This document shows positions 31,357-40,701 of a DNA stretch of 64,000 nt, piece by piece. Position 1 is the stretch's first letter. Each line of letters begins with the position of its first letter. Under the pieces are notes generated by a model. That model was not told where the DNA came from and searched no databases. It saw nothing but the letters and a program-made list of their open reading frames with translations. Both the position numbers and the translations under genes were made by a program. Source of the DNA: Anaerovorax odorimutans (GTDB lineage Bacteria; Bacillota; Clostridia; Peptostreptococcales; Anaerovoracaceae); contig NZ_JANFXK010000005.1 in the NCBI RefSeq assembly GCF_024459955.1, forward strand, positions 124,001 to 188,000, written 5' to 3'.

Positions 31357-34300
31357 TTATACCTTCAGGTTTTCTCTGCCGATCAGCTGAGAAACTCTCT
31401 CACAGAAAGCTTCATCCGCATTGACCCAGAGATCTTGTTTTGTTTTCATCGCTTTTCCGGTCTGGCCCAGATAAATAATCACCGGCGTGCCGCCCTTATG
31501 CTGGGATAAAATTTCCCGAATCTGTTCCAGCCCGTTCTCCAAACTGTCAGGGATTCGGATCTTCACCACATTTTGAGCAGCTGTTTTGGCCCCCTGGCTG
31601 GTTTCTTTCAGATCCAGCACTTCATTGGCCAGGAGCTTCGGAAGCTCTCCCTCTTTAAAATTGATGCTGCCTTTTACAACGACCAGCGCGTCCTCCCGGA
31701 TGAGCTGCGAGCAGCGCTCGTACACATTGGGAAATACCACCATCTCCACGTTGCCGTAAAGATCTTCCATATCCACAAAAGCCATCATTTTATTGTTTCT
31801 GGTCATCAGGGTCTTTTTGCTATTGATGATTCCGGCCATGGTAGCCCGCATACCGTCAAAGAGCACCGGCCCGGCTCCTGCGGCAGGGACCTCTCCTGTC
31901 TCTTCCTGATCGGCCACATGGGCCAGATCCTCAGCCGTCACATTAATCATCTTTCCGATTTGATCTTCATACTCCTTCAACGGGTGATCGGAAATGTATA
32001 CGCCCAGCATCTCTTTTTCCAGGCTGCTGCGGTATTCCTTTGAAAAATTCTCCACATCCGGCAGACGGGCCGCCGCTTCTTCCAGTTCCATCTGTTCGGC
32101 GTTCAGCTGGAAGAGGGACATCTGCCCTTCGATATTTTTCCTGGAATCATTCTGCGCCGACTCGATCAGGCTTTCGTATACGGCCATGTGCGCAGCCCGG
32201 TTTTCATTGAGGCTGTCCAGCGCCCCCGCCTTAATCAGGCTCTCCACAGCCTTTTTATTCACTTCATGAATGTCCACGTTGCTGATAAACTGGAAAATAT
32301 CCTTGGGGTTTCCCTTTTCTTCACGAGCCTTGATGATCGCTTCAATGGCGCCTTCCCCTACGTTTTTGACGCCCAGAAGCCCGAAACGGATCTTGCCGTC
32401 CTTCACGGTAAATTTCTTACCGCTCTCATTGATGTCCGGCGGCAGAACCTTGATGCCCATTTCCGTGCAGTTGCGGATATACTTTGCAATATATCCCGAA
32501 TCGCCCATAACGCTGGTCATCAGCGCCGCCATGAATTCCACCGGATAATAGGTTTTCAGATAAGCCGTTTCATAGGCGATCACCGCGTATGCCGCCGCAT
32601 GGGACTTGTTGAACGCGTATTCGGCAAAGCTTACCATTTGATTGAAGATTTCTTCAGCGATATTCTCCGGTATGCCGTTGCGCACGCACCCGGCGATCTC
32701 CACGTTGCCGTTCTCATCATCCTTGCCGTGGATAAAATATTCTTTTTCCTGGAGCATGACCTCCATCTTCTTCTTACCCATGGCTCGGCGCACCAGGTCC
32801 GATCTTCCGTAGGAATATCCGCCCAGCTCCCGCACGATCTGCATTACCTGCTCCTGATAGATCAAACAGCCGTAAGTAACCGACAGGATCGGTTCCAAGC
32901 TTTCATGGATGTACTCGATCTTATCGGGGTGTTTCTTATTTTCAATATAATTGGGTATGGAAGCCATGGGACCGGGACGGTAAAGCGCCACGCCCGCAAC
33001 GATGTCTTCAAAACAGTCCGGCTTCAAATTTTTCATGAACTGGGTCATGCCGCCGCTTTCCAGCTGGAAGATACCCTGGGTATTTCCCTTGGCTATAATC
33101 TCATATACCTTGGGATCATCGTAATTCATTTTAGAAAAATCAATGGACTTGCCATAGTTGTTTTCAATCATTTCCAGAGCGTCCCGGATTACCGTCAGGT
33201 TACGCAGACCCAAAAAGTCCATCTTCAAGAGCCCCAGCTCTTCGATGGTAGTCATGGTAAACTGCGTGGAAACGCCCTTATCAGAAAAATACAGCGGCAC
33301 GTATTCGTCGATGCTCTTTTTGGAAATTACCACGCCGGCCGCATGGGTGGAAGCATGGCGCGGCATCCCTTCCAGCGCCCTGGCCATATCCAGCACCTGC
33401 CGGACCTTCTCATCCTTTTCATAGGATGCTTTCAGCTCCGGGTTCATAGCCAGCGCTTTGTCAATGGTCATTTTCAGATCAAAAGGAATCGCCTTGGCAA
33501 TGGCGTCGGTCTCCGGATAGCTGACGTTGAGCACCCTTCCCACATCGCGGACGGCGGCCTTGGCCTTCATGGTTCCAAAAGTAATGATCTGCGAAACTTT
33601 ATCTTCTCCGTATTTTTCGATTACATAATCGATGACCTCCTGCCGTCTTTCATAGCAGAAATCAATATCAATATCCGGCATGCTGATCCGTTCCGGGTTG
33701 AGAAACCGTTCGAAAATCAGGCTGTAGCGGATCGGATCGATATCCGTGATCTTAAGCACATAGGAAACAATGCTGCCTGCGGCGGAACCCCTTCCGGGCC
33801 CTACCATGATTTTTTTACTCTTGGCATAGTTGATGAAATCCCAGACAATGAGGAAATATTCCACATAGCCCATCTTCTCTATGGTTGAAAGCTCGTATTC
33901 CAGCCGCTCCTGCAGCGCCTCCATATCCGCGTCTTCCTGCTCTCCGTATCGTTCTTCCAGTCCCTGCTGGCAAAGCTCCCGCAGATACTGCTGGTTGGTC
34001 TTGCCCTCAGGCGCCGTGAATTCCGGCAAATGAAGATTGCCGAACTCAAAGGAAACATCACATTTTTCCGCTACCTTCGCCGTATTGTCGCAGGCTTCCG
34101 GGAAGTTGGCGAAGATTTTGCGCATCTCTTCCTCGGATTTCAGATAAAACTGGTCGTTGGGGAAGCGCATCCTGTCTTCTTCATCAATGGTCGCCGCCGT
34201 CTGGATGCACAGCAGCACATCGTGGGCCTTCGCGTCCTCCCTGCGCACATAATGAACGTCGTTGGTCGCTACAAAAGGAATTCCTGTCTCCTCGTGGAGG

Positions 34301-34872
34301 CGGATCATATCGGGAAGAATTCTCGCTTCTTCCTCAAGTCCCTGGTCCTGCAGCTCGAGATAAAAGTTTTCTTCTCCGAAAATATCCCGCAGAGCCAGCG
34401 CTTCTTTTTTTGCGCCTTCATAATCCCGGTTCAAAAGCTTGCGCTGCACATCGCCCGCCAGGCAGGCGGACAAGGCAATGATCCCCTCACTATGCTTCCT
34501 CAGAACTTCTTTATCAATTCGCGGCTTATAGTAAAATCCTTTAATAAAACCTGCGGATACGATCTTGATCAGATTTTGATATCCCTGATTGTTTTTTGCC
34601 AGCAGCACCAGATGCCCCTGATATTTATCTTTATCCGCGTCTTTATCGGTCATAGACCTGGCCGCCGTATACACTTCGCAGCCGATGATCGGTTTTATGC
34701 CCTTATCCAGACATTCCCGATAAAAATCAATCACGCCGAACATGACTCCGTGGTCAGTAATGGCCACCGATTCCATGCCCAGTTCCTTTGCCCGCGCCAC
34801 CAGATCCTTGATTCTGGCAGCCCCGTCTAAAAGGCTGTATTCCGTATGTACATGTAAATGTGTAAATGCCAT
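31357..34872 (-). CDS. dnaE: DNA polymerase III subunit alpha (DnaE)
   Basis: An 1171-residue replicative polymerase. The N-terminal PHP domain begins FTHLHVHTEYSLLDGA. The polymerase core has GPGRGSAAGSIVSYVL and the catalytic aspartates in MPDIDIDFCYE (about residues 397-407). An HhH region follows (VESLIKAGALDSL), then a clamp-binding-like QMSLFQL at about 920, and an OB-fold near residues 1000-1090. In Bacillota, DnaE works with PolC, extending primers on the lagging strand. The length is typical of DnaE1. The ATG at 34872 follows GGGAG. First gene of the dnaE-pfkA-ClC unit. Confidence 0.97.
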   Translation of the reverse strand: MAFTHLHVHTEYSLLDGAARIKDLVARAKELGMESVAITDHGVMFGVIDFYRECLDKGIKPIIGCEVYTAARSMTDKDADKDKYQGHLVLLAKNNQGYQNLIKIVSAGFIKGFYYKPRIDKEVLRKHSEGIIALSACLAGDVQRKLLNRDYEGAKKEALALRDIFGEENFYLELQDQGLEEEARILPDMIRLHEETGIPFVATNDVHYVRREDAKAHDVLLCIQTAATIDEEDRMRFPNDQFYLKSEEEMRKIFANFPEACDNTAKVAEKCDVSFEFGNLHLPEFTAPEGKTNQQYLRELCQQGLEERYGEQEDADMEALQERLEYELSTIEKMGYVEYFLIVWDFINYAKSKKIMVGPGRGSAAGSIVSYVLKITDIDPIRYSLIFERFLNPERISMPDIDIDFCYERRQEVIDYVIEKYGEDKVSQIITFGTMKAKAAVRDVGRVLNVSYPETDAIAKAIPFDLKMTIDKALAMNPELKASYEKDEKVRQVLDMARALEGMPRHASTHAAGVVISKKSIDEYVPLYFSDKGVSTQFTMTTIEELGLLKMDFLGLRNLTVIRDALEMIENNYGKSIDFSKMNYDDPKVYEIIAKGNTQGIFQLESGGMTQFMKNLKPDCFEDIVAGVALYRPGPMASIPNYIENKKHPDKIEYIHESLEPILSVTYGCLIYQEQVMQIVRELGGYSYGRSDLVRRAMGKKKMEVMLQEKEYFIHGKDDENGNVEIAGCVRNGIPENIAEEIFNQMVSFAEYAFNKSHAAAYAVIAYETAYLKTYYPVEFMAALMTSVMGDSGYIAKYIRNCTEMGIKVLPPDINESGKKFTVKDGKIRFGLLGVKNVGEGAIEAIIKAREEKGNPKDIFQFISNVDIHEVNKKAVESLIKAGALDSLNENRAAHMAVYESLIESAQNDSRKNIEGQMSLFQLNAEQMELEEAAARLPDVENFSKEYRSSLEKEMLGVYISDHPLKEYEDQIGKMINVTAEDLAHVADQEETGEVPAAGAGPVLFDGMRATMAGIINSKKTLMTRNNKMMAFVDMEDLYGNVEMVVFPNVYERCSQLIREDALVVVKGSINFKEGELPKLLANEVLDLKETSQGAKTAAQNVVKIRIPDSLENGLEQIREILSQHKGGTPVIIYLGQTGKAMKTKQDLWVNADEAFCERVSQLIGRENLKV

Positions 34873-34993
34873 CTATTTCTCCCAATCCTTACAAAATTAT
34901 GCGATTCATTTTATTTTACCATAAAATACGAAAAATGCTTTTAAAAAAGCATAAAATATTGTAAAATATTGAGGTTGCGAGGTACTAGTAATT

Positions 34994-36445
34994 ATGAAAA
35001 AAATTTTAATCCCACTCATTATTGTACTCTGTCTGGCCGGAGGCGGATTTGCTGTATGGAAAGTGCTGGACGCCAACGTTTTTTCCGTTGACGTGCTCCC
35101 ACAGAAAACGACCATCAACACCATCGACTGCAGCGGTCTTACGACAGAACAGGCAAAAGAAAAACTGATCAAAGAATGGAACAGCAAGACATTCAATTTT
35201 ACAGCAGACGGTAAAACGCTGGGCAGCATTTCCGATCTGCACTTTGACTATGGCATCGACGATGCCATGGCAAATGTAAAAAAGGACCACTTTTTCAGTG
35301 CCGCCCTTAATTATTTTTTCAAGGCTGATTTTGATGCGTCCGTAGACATGACCGTGAAAAAGGTCAACAAGGCGTTCAAAACGGATTTGAAAAATGCCGA
35401 CTACCTGAAGGAAAAAGATCCGGTCGAAACGAAGGACGCTTATGTAGACCTTTCTTCGGAAGACTTTAAGATCGTCCCGGAAGTGTACGGAAACAACATC
35501 GACTATGATGTTCTGCTGAAAAAGATAACCGATCTGATCGCCAAGAATACGTTCACGCTGGAATATCAGGCATCCGACTTTTATACGAAACCGAAGGTAA
35601 CGGCTGACAGCGAGGAGATCAAGGAACGTCAGGAATTCTGCAAAAAATATCTGACATCAAAGGTCACTTATATCCTGGGCAAAGACGAGGTCAAGATCCC
35701 TCCTGAGGAGCTGGAGAAGATCTTTGATATCGAAGTTGTGGAAAGCGGCTCCCCAAGTGAATCCGAAAAAGATGAAGCTGAAAAGGCCGCGGCCAAGGTC
35801 ACCATCAAGGAAGACGCTGTCCGCGATTACGTGAAAAAGCTGGCTAAGGAATACAACACTCTGGGGAAAACCCGTGAGTTCACTTCTCTCAGCAATCGCA
35901 AGGTCAAGGTGTCCGGCGGCGATTACGGCTGGGCCCTCAGCGTTGATAAGGAAACAAAGCAGCTGATCAAGGATCTGAAAAGCGGAGAAGAGGTAAAACG
36001 CGAACCTGTCTGGCTCATGACCGGCTTCGGCGATTACAACAAGGAAGATGATATTGGAAATACATATGTGGAGGTTTCCCTTGCCGAACAGCATCTCTGG
36101 TATTTTAAAGACGGCAAAGAGATTGTAAACTGTCCGGTAGTTACCGGAAACGTCCTGTCCGGCTACAATACTCCCGCAGGAACCTTCAGCCTTACCTACA
36201 AACAGAGAGGCGCGACCCTGAAAGGCAACAATGCCGATGGAACTTCCTATTCAAGTCCTGTATCCTACTGGATGCCGTTCTACGGAAATTACGGAATGCA
36301 TGACGCCCCCTGGCGGGGAGCCTTCGGCGGCAGTATTTACCGCGGCAGCGGCAGCCACGGCTGTGTCAACATGCCGGTCGCCTCTGCGAAAAAATTATTC
36401 AGCAATCTGGCCAATAAGGGAACACCTGTCGTTGTGCACTGGTAA
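34994..36445 (+). CDS. L,D-transpeptidase (YkuD domain) with peptidoglycan-binding-like repeats
   Basis: A 483-residue protein with an N-terminal membrane anchor (residues 4-22), two repeats resembling PG_binding_4 domains (about 35-150 and 160-330, with a Lys/Glu-rich linker), and a C-terminal YkuD domain. The catalytic motif is HGCVNMP within GSGSHGCVNMP, with the upstream His in YGMHDAPW. It would cross-link peptidoglycan stems through 3-3 bonds, or exchange D-amino acids, outside the membrane. The gene is divergent from dnaE and has its own terminator. Confidence 0.94.
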   Translation: MKKILIPLIIVLCLAGGGFAVWKVLDANVFSVDVLPQKTTINTIDCSGLTTEQAKEKLIKEWNSKTFNFTADGKTLGSISDLHFDYGIDDAMANVKKDHFFSAALNYFFKADFDASVDMTVKKVNKAFKTDLKNADYLKEKDPVETKDAYVDLSSEDFKIVPEVYGNNIDYDVLLKKITDLIAKNTFTLEYQASDFYTKPKVTADSEEIKERQEFCKKYLTSKVTYILGKDEVKIPPEELEKIFDIEVVESGSPSESEKDEAEKAAAKVTIKEDAVRDYVKKLAKEYNTLGKTREFTSLSNRKVKVSGGDYGWALSVDKETKQLIKDLKSGEEVKREPVWLMTGFGDYNKEDDIGNTYVEVSLAEQHLWYFKDGKEIVNCPVVTGNVLSGYNTPAGTFSLTYKQRGATLKGNNADGTSYSSPVSYWMPFYGNYGMHDAPWRGAFGGSIYRGSGSHGCVNMPVASAKKLFSNLANKGTPVVVHW

Positions 36446-36475
36446 GCAGGTACGTTTTCCGTCACAAAAGAAAAT

Positions 36476-36515
36476 AAAAAGACCGTTCGATTTTTACATT
36501 TCGAACGGTCTTTTT
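36476..36515. terminator. Terminator of the L,D-transpeptidase gene
   Basis: Fifteen-bp stem formed by 36476-36490 (AAAAAGACCGTTCGA) and its complement at 36501-36515, with a 10-base loop and T-rich flanks on the plus strand. Confidence 0.93.
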
Positions 36516-36586
36516 ATTTTCTTTGCGTTTACATCTGAGTTTTCTGTATATCCCAGATCCAAACGGATCTGGGAAGACATCAATTG

Positions 36587-36614
36587 CACCATATCCCCTG
36601 CCCCCGCATATACT
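36587..36614 (+). promoter_or_regulatory. Candidate mother-cell (sigma-K/sigma-E-like) promoter of cwlJ-gerQ
   Basis: CACC at 36587-36590, 16 bases, then CATATACT at 36607-36614, which fits the CATANNNT -10 of sigma-K and approximates the sigma-E -10. It is 32 bases before the cwlJ start. A perfect 10-bp palindromic hairpin (TCCCAGATCC with complement, 36551-36574) lies just upstream. No sigma-A promoter was seen. Confidence 0.4.
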
Positions 36615-36645
36615 GACTGTAGTATGAGAAGCAGAGGTGAATTTT

Positions 36646-37089
36646 ATGGCACTAGACACTCGTGAGCTGTTCGCGCGGCTCATCCAATGCGAGGCGGGCG
36701 GAGAGGGTGACGACGGCATGCGGGCAGTAGCCACCGTCATCATGAACCGGGCCACCATCGATTACGGAGAATTTGCCCGGGTCAGCAATGGCGGAGACAT
36801 ACGCAACATTATCACCCAAAAAGGGCAGTTTGTCTGCATGAGAGAGTCCGTCGGCGGCCGCTATAACCCGCAAAACGTATATAATATGACGCCGACCGAC
36901 ATCCACTACGACATTGTAGACTGGGCCATGGCCGGCGGCAGACTCCAGGGCATTGACCATTCCCTGTTCTTTTTCAACCCTTACAGAGAAACCTGCCCGC
37001 CTTATTTCCCTACCAATGTGGGCGTGATTCATAACCGCATTGGCGACCATTGTTTTTATATTCCAACTTCGAACTATGCGAATACTTAA
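36646..37089 (+). CDS. cwlJ: Spore cortex-lytic/cell wall hydrolase, CwlJ/SleB type
   Basis: A 147-residue Hydrolase_2 domain protein with the catalytic Glu region IQCEAGGEGDDGMRAVATVIMNR and the typical C-terminal VGVIHNRIGDHCFY segment. It has no signal peptide and no peptidoglycan-binding domain, which fits CwlJ (deposited from the mother cell) and not SleB. The adjacent GerQ-like gene strengthens this, since CwlJ localisation depends on GerQ in Bacillus. The ATG at 36646 follows AGAGGTG; a GTG at 36637 lies within that site. It would degrade cortex peptidoglycan at germination. Confidence 0.9.
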   Translation: MALDTRELFARLIQCEAGGEGDDGMRAVATVIMNRATIDYGEFARVSNGGDIRNIITQKGQFVCMRESVGGRYNPQNVYNMTPTDIHYDIVDWAMAGGRLQGIDHSLFFFNPYRETCPPYFPTNVGVIHNRIGDHCFYIPTSNYANT

Positions 37090-37107
37090 AAAGAGAGGTA
37101 TGATTTT

Positions 37108-37734
37108 ATGGCATGTTGTGAAACTCCATTGATACGTATTGAAAAAATCAAAAAAAATCAGATTGTAAATCCGGGATCATCTCCCTATGATCAAATGCCT
37201 GAGACAGGGGCCGGCAGCGGCACCCAGCCGGGGAACGTGCTTCCTGCGCAGGATATGACTCCGATCGTAACGCCCAACGCTCCGGGAACAGCAGGAAATC
37301 AGGCTCCGGCACCGCCGACCCAGTCCGGTTTAACACCGGAGCTGATTCCCAACGCTCCGACTTTCACCGTCCCAGCTAATCCGCTGCTGCCGGAAGGTTA
37401 TCAGGAAGTCCTGGACTACAACGCCATTCAGTATGCCAATGGCTTTTACCGGACGCAGATCGGTCGTTATGTACGCATTGAGCAGCTGATGGGCTCCAAT
37501 ACCATTGAAACAAAGGAAGGCTATCTGATCGGTGTAGGTATCAACTACATCATTCTTCAGGAAATGTCCACCGGAAACATTCAGGTTATTGACTTCTACG
37601 GTATCAAAAGCGTGTACGTATACTACAATCTCGGCGGCAGCCCGGTTCTTCCGAGAACCATGGAAGCCGAGGCCGCAGGGACTTCCGCCCACCAGGAAAC
37701 AGAAATAGAATCAGAATCAAAGGCGAAAAAATAA
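37108..37734 (+). CDS. gerQ: Spore coat protein GerQ-like
   Basis: A 208-residue protein. The first 95 residues are Pro/Gly/Asn/Gln-rich and disordered; the conserved domain (about 100-185) includes YRTQIGRYVRIEQLMG, GYLIGVGINYIILQE and VIDFYGIKSVYVYYN, matching the GerQ pattern. In Bacillus, GerQ is a coat protein cross-linked by Tgl and required for CwlJ placement. The gene starts 18 bases after cwlJ behind GAGAGGT and clearly forms an operon with it. The assignment is by domain pattern plus context. Confidence 0.88.
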   Translation: MACCETPLIRIEKIKKNQIVNPGSSPYDQMPETGAGSGTQPGNVLPAQDMTPIVTPNAPGTAGNQAPAPPTQSGLTPELIPNAPTFTVPANPLLPEGYQEVLDYNAIQYANGFYRTQIGRYVRIEQLMGSNTIETKEGYLIGVGINYIILQEMSTGNIQVIDFYGIKSVYVYYNLGGSPVLPRTMEAEAAGTSAHQETEIESESKAKK

Positions 37735-37783
37735 GACGGTTTCTATGGTTTTCCATAAAAATGCGTCCTTGATCCCTTAACGC

Positions 37784-37816
37784 AAAATCCCGACAGCCCA
37801 CTGGCTTCGGGATTTT
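37784..37816. terminator. Bidirectional terminator between gerQ and the CarD gene
   Basis: Perfect 10-bp stem AAAATCCCGA (37784-37793) with complement (37807-37816) and a 13-base loop; the stem's own A/T ends supply the T-tracts for both strands. Confidence 0.85.
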
Positions 37817-37887
37817 GCAGTATCCAAAATTATTTTTTTCCAATTCAGACCCGCTCGCGCCTACGGCAGGCAGCTGTTTAACTCCGG

Positions 37888-38409
37888 CTATGCGTGGAGC
37901 TTTTCTTCCGCTTCGATCTGCCGCTGAATAAAAGGCAGTACCTGCTCCGGTTTGATCCGCAGTACATAAGCGAATTCGTCATACAACAGCTTTTCCGCGT
38001 CTTTCAGGAAGCGTTCATCCACTTTATGCAGATTCTTTCCGATCTTTTTCTGTTCCTGCCTGTGCAGATACAACGTCTTTATCAGCTTTACGATTTCTCT
38101 GTGATTCCCTTTGAGAATAATCTCTTTATACTCCCTCATCCTGCTGCTCTCGTCGTCGATCCACGCCAGGGAGTCGCCCTCCGGCATTTCCTTGATGATC
38201 TTGCGGATCTCATCAGCTGAGAGGACGCGCCGCATCTTTGCCAGAAGGGCTTCATTATCAGCAGGCACGAAAATAGTAGCCGTATCATTGTACAAAGACC
38301 TCAGCACATAATACTCCATCTTCTCCCCTTTAAAATCCATCTCTGTGATTTCGGCAATTTGATAGACGCCTTCTGCCCCGTATAAAACCGTATCGTTCAA
38401 ATGAAACAT
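37888..38409 (-). CDS. CarD-family RNA polymerase-interacting regulator
   Basis: A 173-residue protein with an N-terminal CarD_CdnL_TRCF Tudor-like domain (FHLNDTVLYGAEGVYQIAEI, MEYYVLRSLYNDTATIFVPAD) that contacts the RNA polymerase beta subunit, and a helical C-terminal domain that binds DNA at the open-complex edge in homologues. It stabilises open promoters, often at rRNA genes. The ATG at 38409 is 9 bases from GGAG; an ATG at 38415 sits only 3 bases away and is less likely. It is transcribed alone, convergent with gerQ. Confidence 0.92.
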   Translation of the reverse strand: MFHLNDTVLYGAEGVYQIAEITEMDFKGEKMEYYVLRSLYNDTATIFVPADNEALLAKMRRVLSADEIRKIIKEMPEGDSLAWIDDESSRMREYKEIILKGNHREIVKLIKTLYLHRQEQKKIGKNLHKVDERFLKDAEKLLYDEFAYVLRIKPEQVLPFIQRQIEAEEKLHA

Positions 38410-38514
38410 CCACATTCACTCCGTTTCTATAGTTTTCCCTCTATATTTTATCACTTGAAACCCGGGAAAAGTAAGTCTCAATTTCGAGAAACAACAAAAT
38501 TTCTTCATACGTGC

Positions 38515-38539
38515 AAAAAGGGCTTGCCGCGGCAAACCC
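38515..38539 (-). terminator. Terminator of the GerA-family gene
   Basis: On the minus strand a GC-rich 8-9 bp stem (GGGTTTGCC with GGCAAGCCC) is followed by TTTTT (38515-38519), 8 bases past the stop at 38547. Confidence 0.88.
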
Positions 38540-38546
38540 GTATTTA

Positions 38547-39965
38547 TCATTCTTTCGTTCGGAACAGTAGTTTTTTCAGAGCTTTTTTATCAAGGGGAAT
38601 CAGCGGATACAGGTAGCTGGTTCCTGCCAGGGTCTTGGTGGAAACCATAAATAACAGCCCTATGACAAGCCCGATCACCGCACCCCAGATTCCGTATACC
38701 GCAGCCCCGATCAGGATCAGGATGCGCATGAATTTTATCGCGTACCCCAGCTCAATACTGGGCTGGGTAAAGCTGGCCAGCGCTACTACTGCCATACAGA
38801 GAATCGTCTGGGGAATGAACCATCCCGATGATATGGAGAATTCTCCCAGAATCAAAGCGCCAATAACGGAAAGGGACATGCCCAGCGACTCGGGCGTATT
38901 GAGAGAAGCCAGCTTCAGTCCGTCGATAGCCAATTCCAGCAGGATAAACTGCCAGAACAGGGATATGGCAAACTCCTCATCAGGCACGAAAAAAGTCTCG
39001 TTGATGGGAATCGGGATATCCCCCTGACTCACCAGCAAGTATACCGGCGTAAGAAACAGAATCACCAGCGCGTTGGCAATTCGCAGCAGCCGGAAATAAT
39101 TGCCCGTGATAACCGGGAAATAATAATCGTCCACATCCTGGACAAAGTCGAAGACCCCCGCCGGAATCAGAATCACCGTTGGCGAATTGTCTATGATGAT
39201 CGCCAGTTTTCCCTCTGCTACATGGGCTGAAATAACATCCGGCCTCTGGGTATAGCGTACCTTGGGAAACGGATTCAGAAAACCGCCTCTGCGGCCTCCC
39301 CGCTTTCCCTGCAGCTTGCCCATGGCCTCGATCAGCGTCTGTTCACCAACCGTCGTGGTTTCCAGCTTCAGCTTGTTCAGCTCGTCCGACAGCCGCTCGA
39401 CCAGCTTGGGATCCGCCTTTCCCTTCATATAGACAAGGCAGACATCGCTCTTGCTTTCATTGCCCACAATGAAACCTTTAAAAATCAGGTTATTGTCCCG
39501 CAGCCTCCGCCGGATGAGCGCTACATTGGTCATCATAATTTCCGTAAATCCGTCTTTGGCGCCCCGGAGCGATTTCTCTTTGGCCGGTTCCTCCACACTT
39601 CTCGCAGGATAATCTCTAATATCGATAATGATAATTTCATCCAGACCGTCAATAATAAACGGTATCAGCCCGGAATAAAAATGCTTTAAAGCTTTATCCA
39701 CATCTGTCTCTGTCAGAGTGTCCAGAAACGGAAGATTATGTTCAATAAACGCTTTTGTGGTCTCTACGCCTTTCATTTTCTCCGGGGGCACCCGCAGCAG
39801 ATAGGACATGACCCTCTGCATGACCTCGCCGTTGACCAGGCCGTCGATAAAAAAGATGGTCGTCTGCCTGCCCCCTATGGAAATGCTCCGCTCCAAAACA
39901 TCAAAGCATTCACCCAGAGGCAGCTTGGTTCGGAACGCATTGAGATATTCCTTATATTTGTTCAT
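38547..39965 (-). CDS. GerA-family spore germination protein (SpoVAF-like)
   Basis: A 472-residue protein with an N-terminal soluble domain (about 1-230: IGGRQTTIFFIDGLVN, IIIIDIRDYPARSVEEPAKEK-type segment, VALIRRRLRDNNL) and a C-terminal half with five membrane helices after the conserved FNPFPKVRYTQRPD-like region. It belongs with GerAA/SpoVAF proteins in the inner spore membrane that take part in germinant sensing and ion release. No B or C subunit genes are adjacent, so a SpoVAF-like orphan role is favoured. It is preceded by the end of the B12 cluster and has its own terminator. Confidence 0.88.
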   Translation of the reverse strand: MNKYKEYLNAFRTKLPLGECFDVLERSISIGGRQTTIFFIDGLVNGEVMQRVMSYLLRVPPEKMKGVETTKAFIEHNLPFLDTLTETDVDKALKHFYSGLIPFIIDGLDEIIIIDIRDYPARSVEEPAKEKSLRGAKDGFTEIMMTNVALIRRRLRDNNLIFKGFIVGNESKSDVCLVYMKGKADPKLVERLSDELNKLKLETTTVGEQTLIEAMGKLQGKRGGRRGGFLNPFPKVRYTQRPDVISAHVAEGKLAIIIDNSPTVILIPAGVFDFVQDVDDYYFPVITGNYFRLLRIANALVILFLTPVYLLVSQGDIPIPINETFFVPDEEFAISLFWQFILLELAIDGLKLASLNTPESLGMSLSVIGALILGEFSISSGWFIPQTILCMAVVALASFTQPSIELGYAIKFMRILILIGAAVYGIWGAVIGLVIGLLFMVSTKTLAGTSYLYPLIPLDKKALKKLLFRTKE

Positions 39966-40056
39966 ATTTTTTCTCCCCTAACAAATCAGCTAACTATCAT
40001 ATGTTTAGTTTGTCAAGGTTTTGGAATATCATTCGCGTTTTTTCAGAAGATAAGGG

Positions 40057-40701
40057 CTATTCTCTTCCTCCGCACTGATACAGAATGGCATTGCAGATGG
40101 CAGCGGCGACGTTGCTGCCCCCTTTTCTTCCTCTGGCAACAATGTATGGGATATCCGTTTTCATGATTAATTCTTTTGCTTCCACCACATTGACGAAGCC
40201 CACCGGCACCCCGATAATCAACGCCGGGCGCAGCGTTCCTTCTGCGATCATTTCATAGAGCGCCGCCAGAGCCGTAGGCGCGTTGCCGATGGCAAAGATC
40301 GCCGGACCTTCAATGGCAGCCGCCTTTTTCATGCTGGCTGCCGCTCTGGTGGTGCCGTCTGCTTTGGCGGAGGCGCGCACGTCTTCGTCCGCCATGAAAC
40401 AAACGACCCTGCCGCCGAATTTTTCCACCGCCTTCTTATTGATGCCGGCCATAGCCATGTTGGTATCGGTCACGATCGTAGCTCCCTTCACCACAGCTTC
40501 CATAGCCAGCTCTGCCGCTCCCGGCGAAAAGACCAGATTCTCCAGGTAATCAAAATCCGCGCTGGTATGAATTACCCGCTTTATGATCGGTTCCTCCAGA
40601 GGGTCCAGCTTCACATTTCCTATTTCCTGGGAAATGATCTCAAAGCTTCTTTTTTCAATTTCATCGGGAAGCACCTGCTGCAGTTTCACCTTATTTTCCA
40701 T
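40057..40701 (-). CDS. cbiC: Precorrin-8X / cobalt-precorrin-8 methylmutase
   Basis: A 214-residue enzyme that moves the C11 methyl group to C12, giving (cobalt-)cobyrinate. The family His is in [12 protein letters not shown] and the [29 protein letters not shown] and [14 protein letters not shown] segments are diagnostic. The ATG at 40701 has GAGGGTG at about 7 bases and is chosen over 40719. It overlaps cbiP by 11 bases and is the last gene of the tetrapyrrole supercluster; no terminator was recognised after it. Confidence 0.95.
   Translation of the reverse strand: MENKVKLQQVLPDEIEKRSFEIISQEIGNVKLDPLEEPIIKRVIHTSADFDYLENLVFSPGAAELAMEAVVKGATIVTDTNMAMAGINKKAVEKFGGRVVCFMADEDVRASAKADGTTRAAASMKKAAAIEGPAIFAIGNAPTALAALYEMIAEGTLRPALIIGVPVGFVNVVEAKELIMKTDIPYIVARGRKGGSNVAAAICNAILYQCGGRE

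Noticed and set aside
30386-31400. Fluoride riboswitch for the ClC gene
   Set aside because: The ClC start overlaps pfkA, leaving no leader, and no aptamer-like sequence was seen before pfkA.
32188-33888. 566-codon antisense frame inside dnaE
   Set aside because: DnaE is intact and canonical over the whole interval; there is no ribosome binding site or recognisable domain on the plus strand.
36551-36574. Perfect palindrome read as a terminator before cwlJ
   Set aside because: It has no T-tract on either strand and a separate strong terminator already ends the upstream gene; it may be an operator or chance hairpin.
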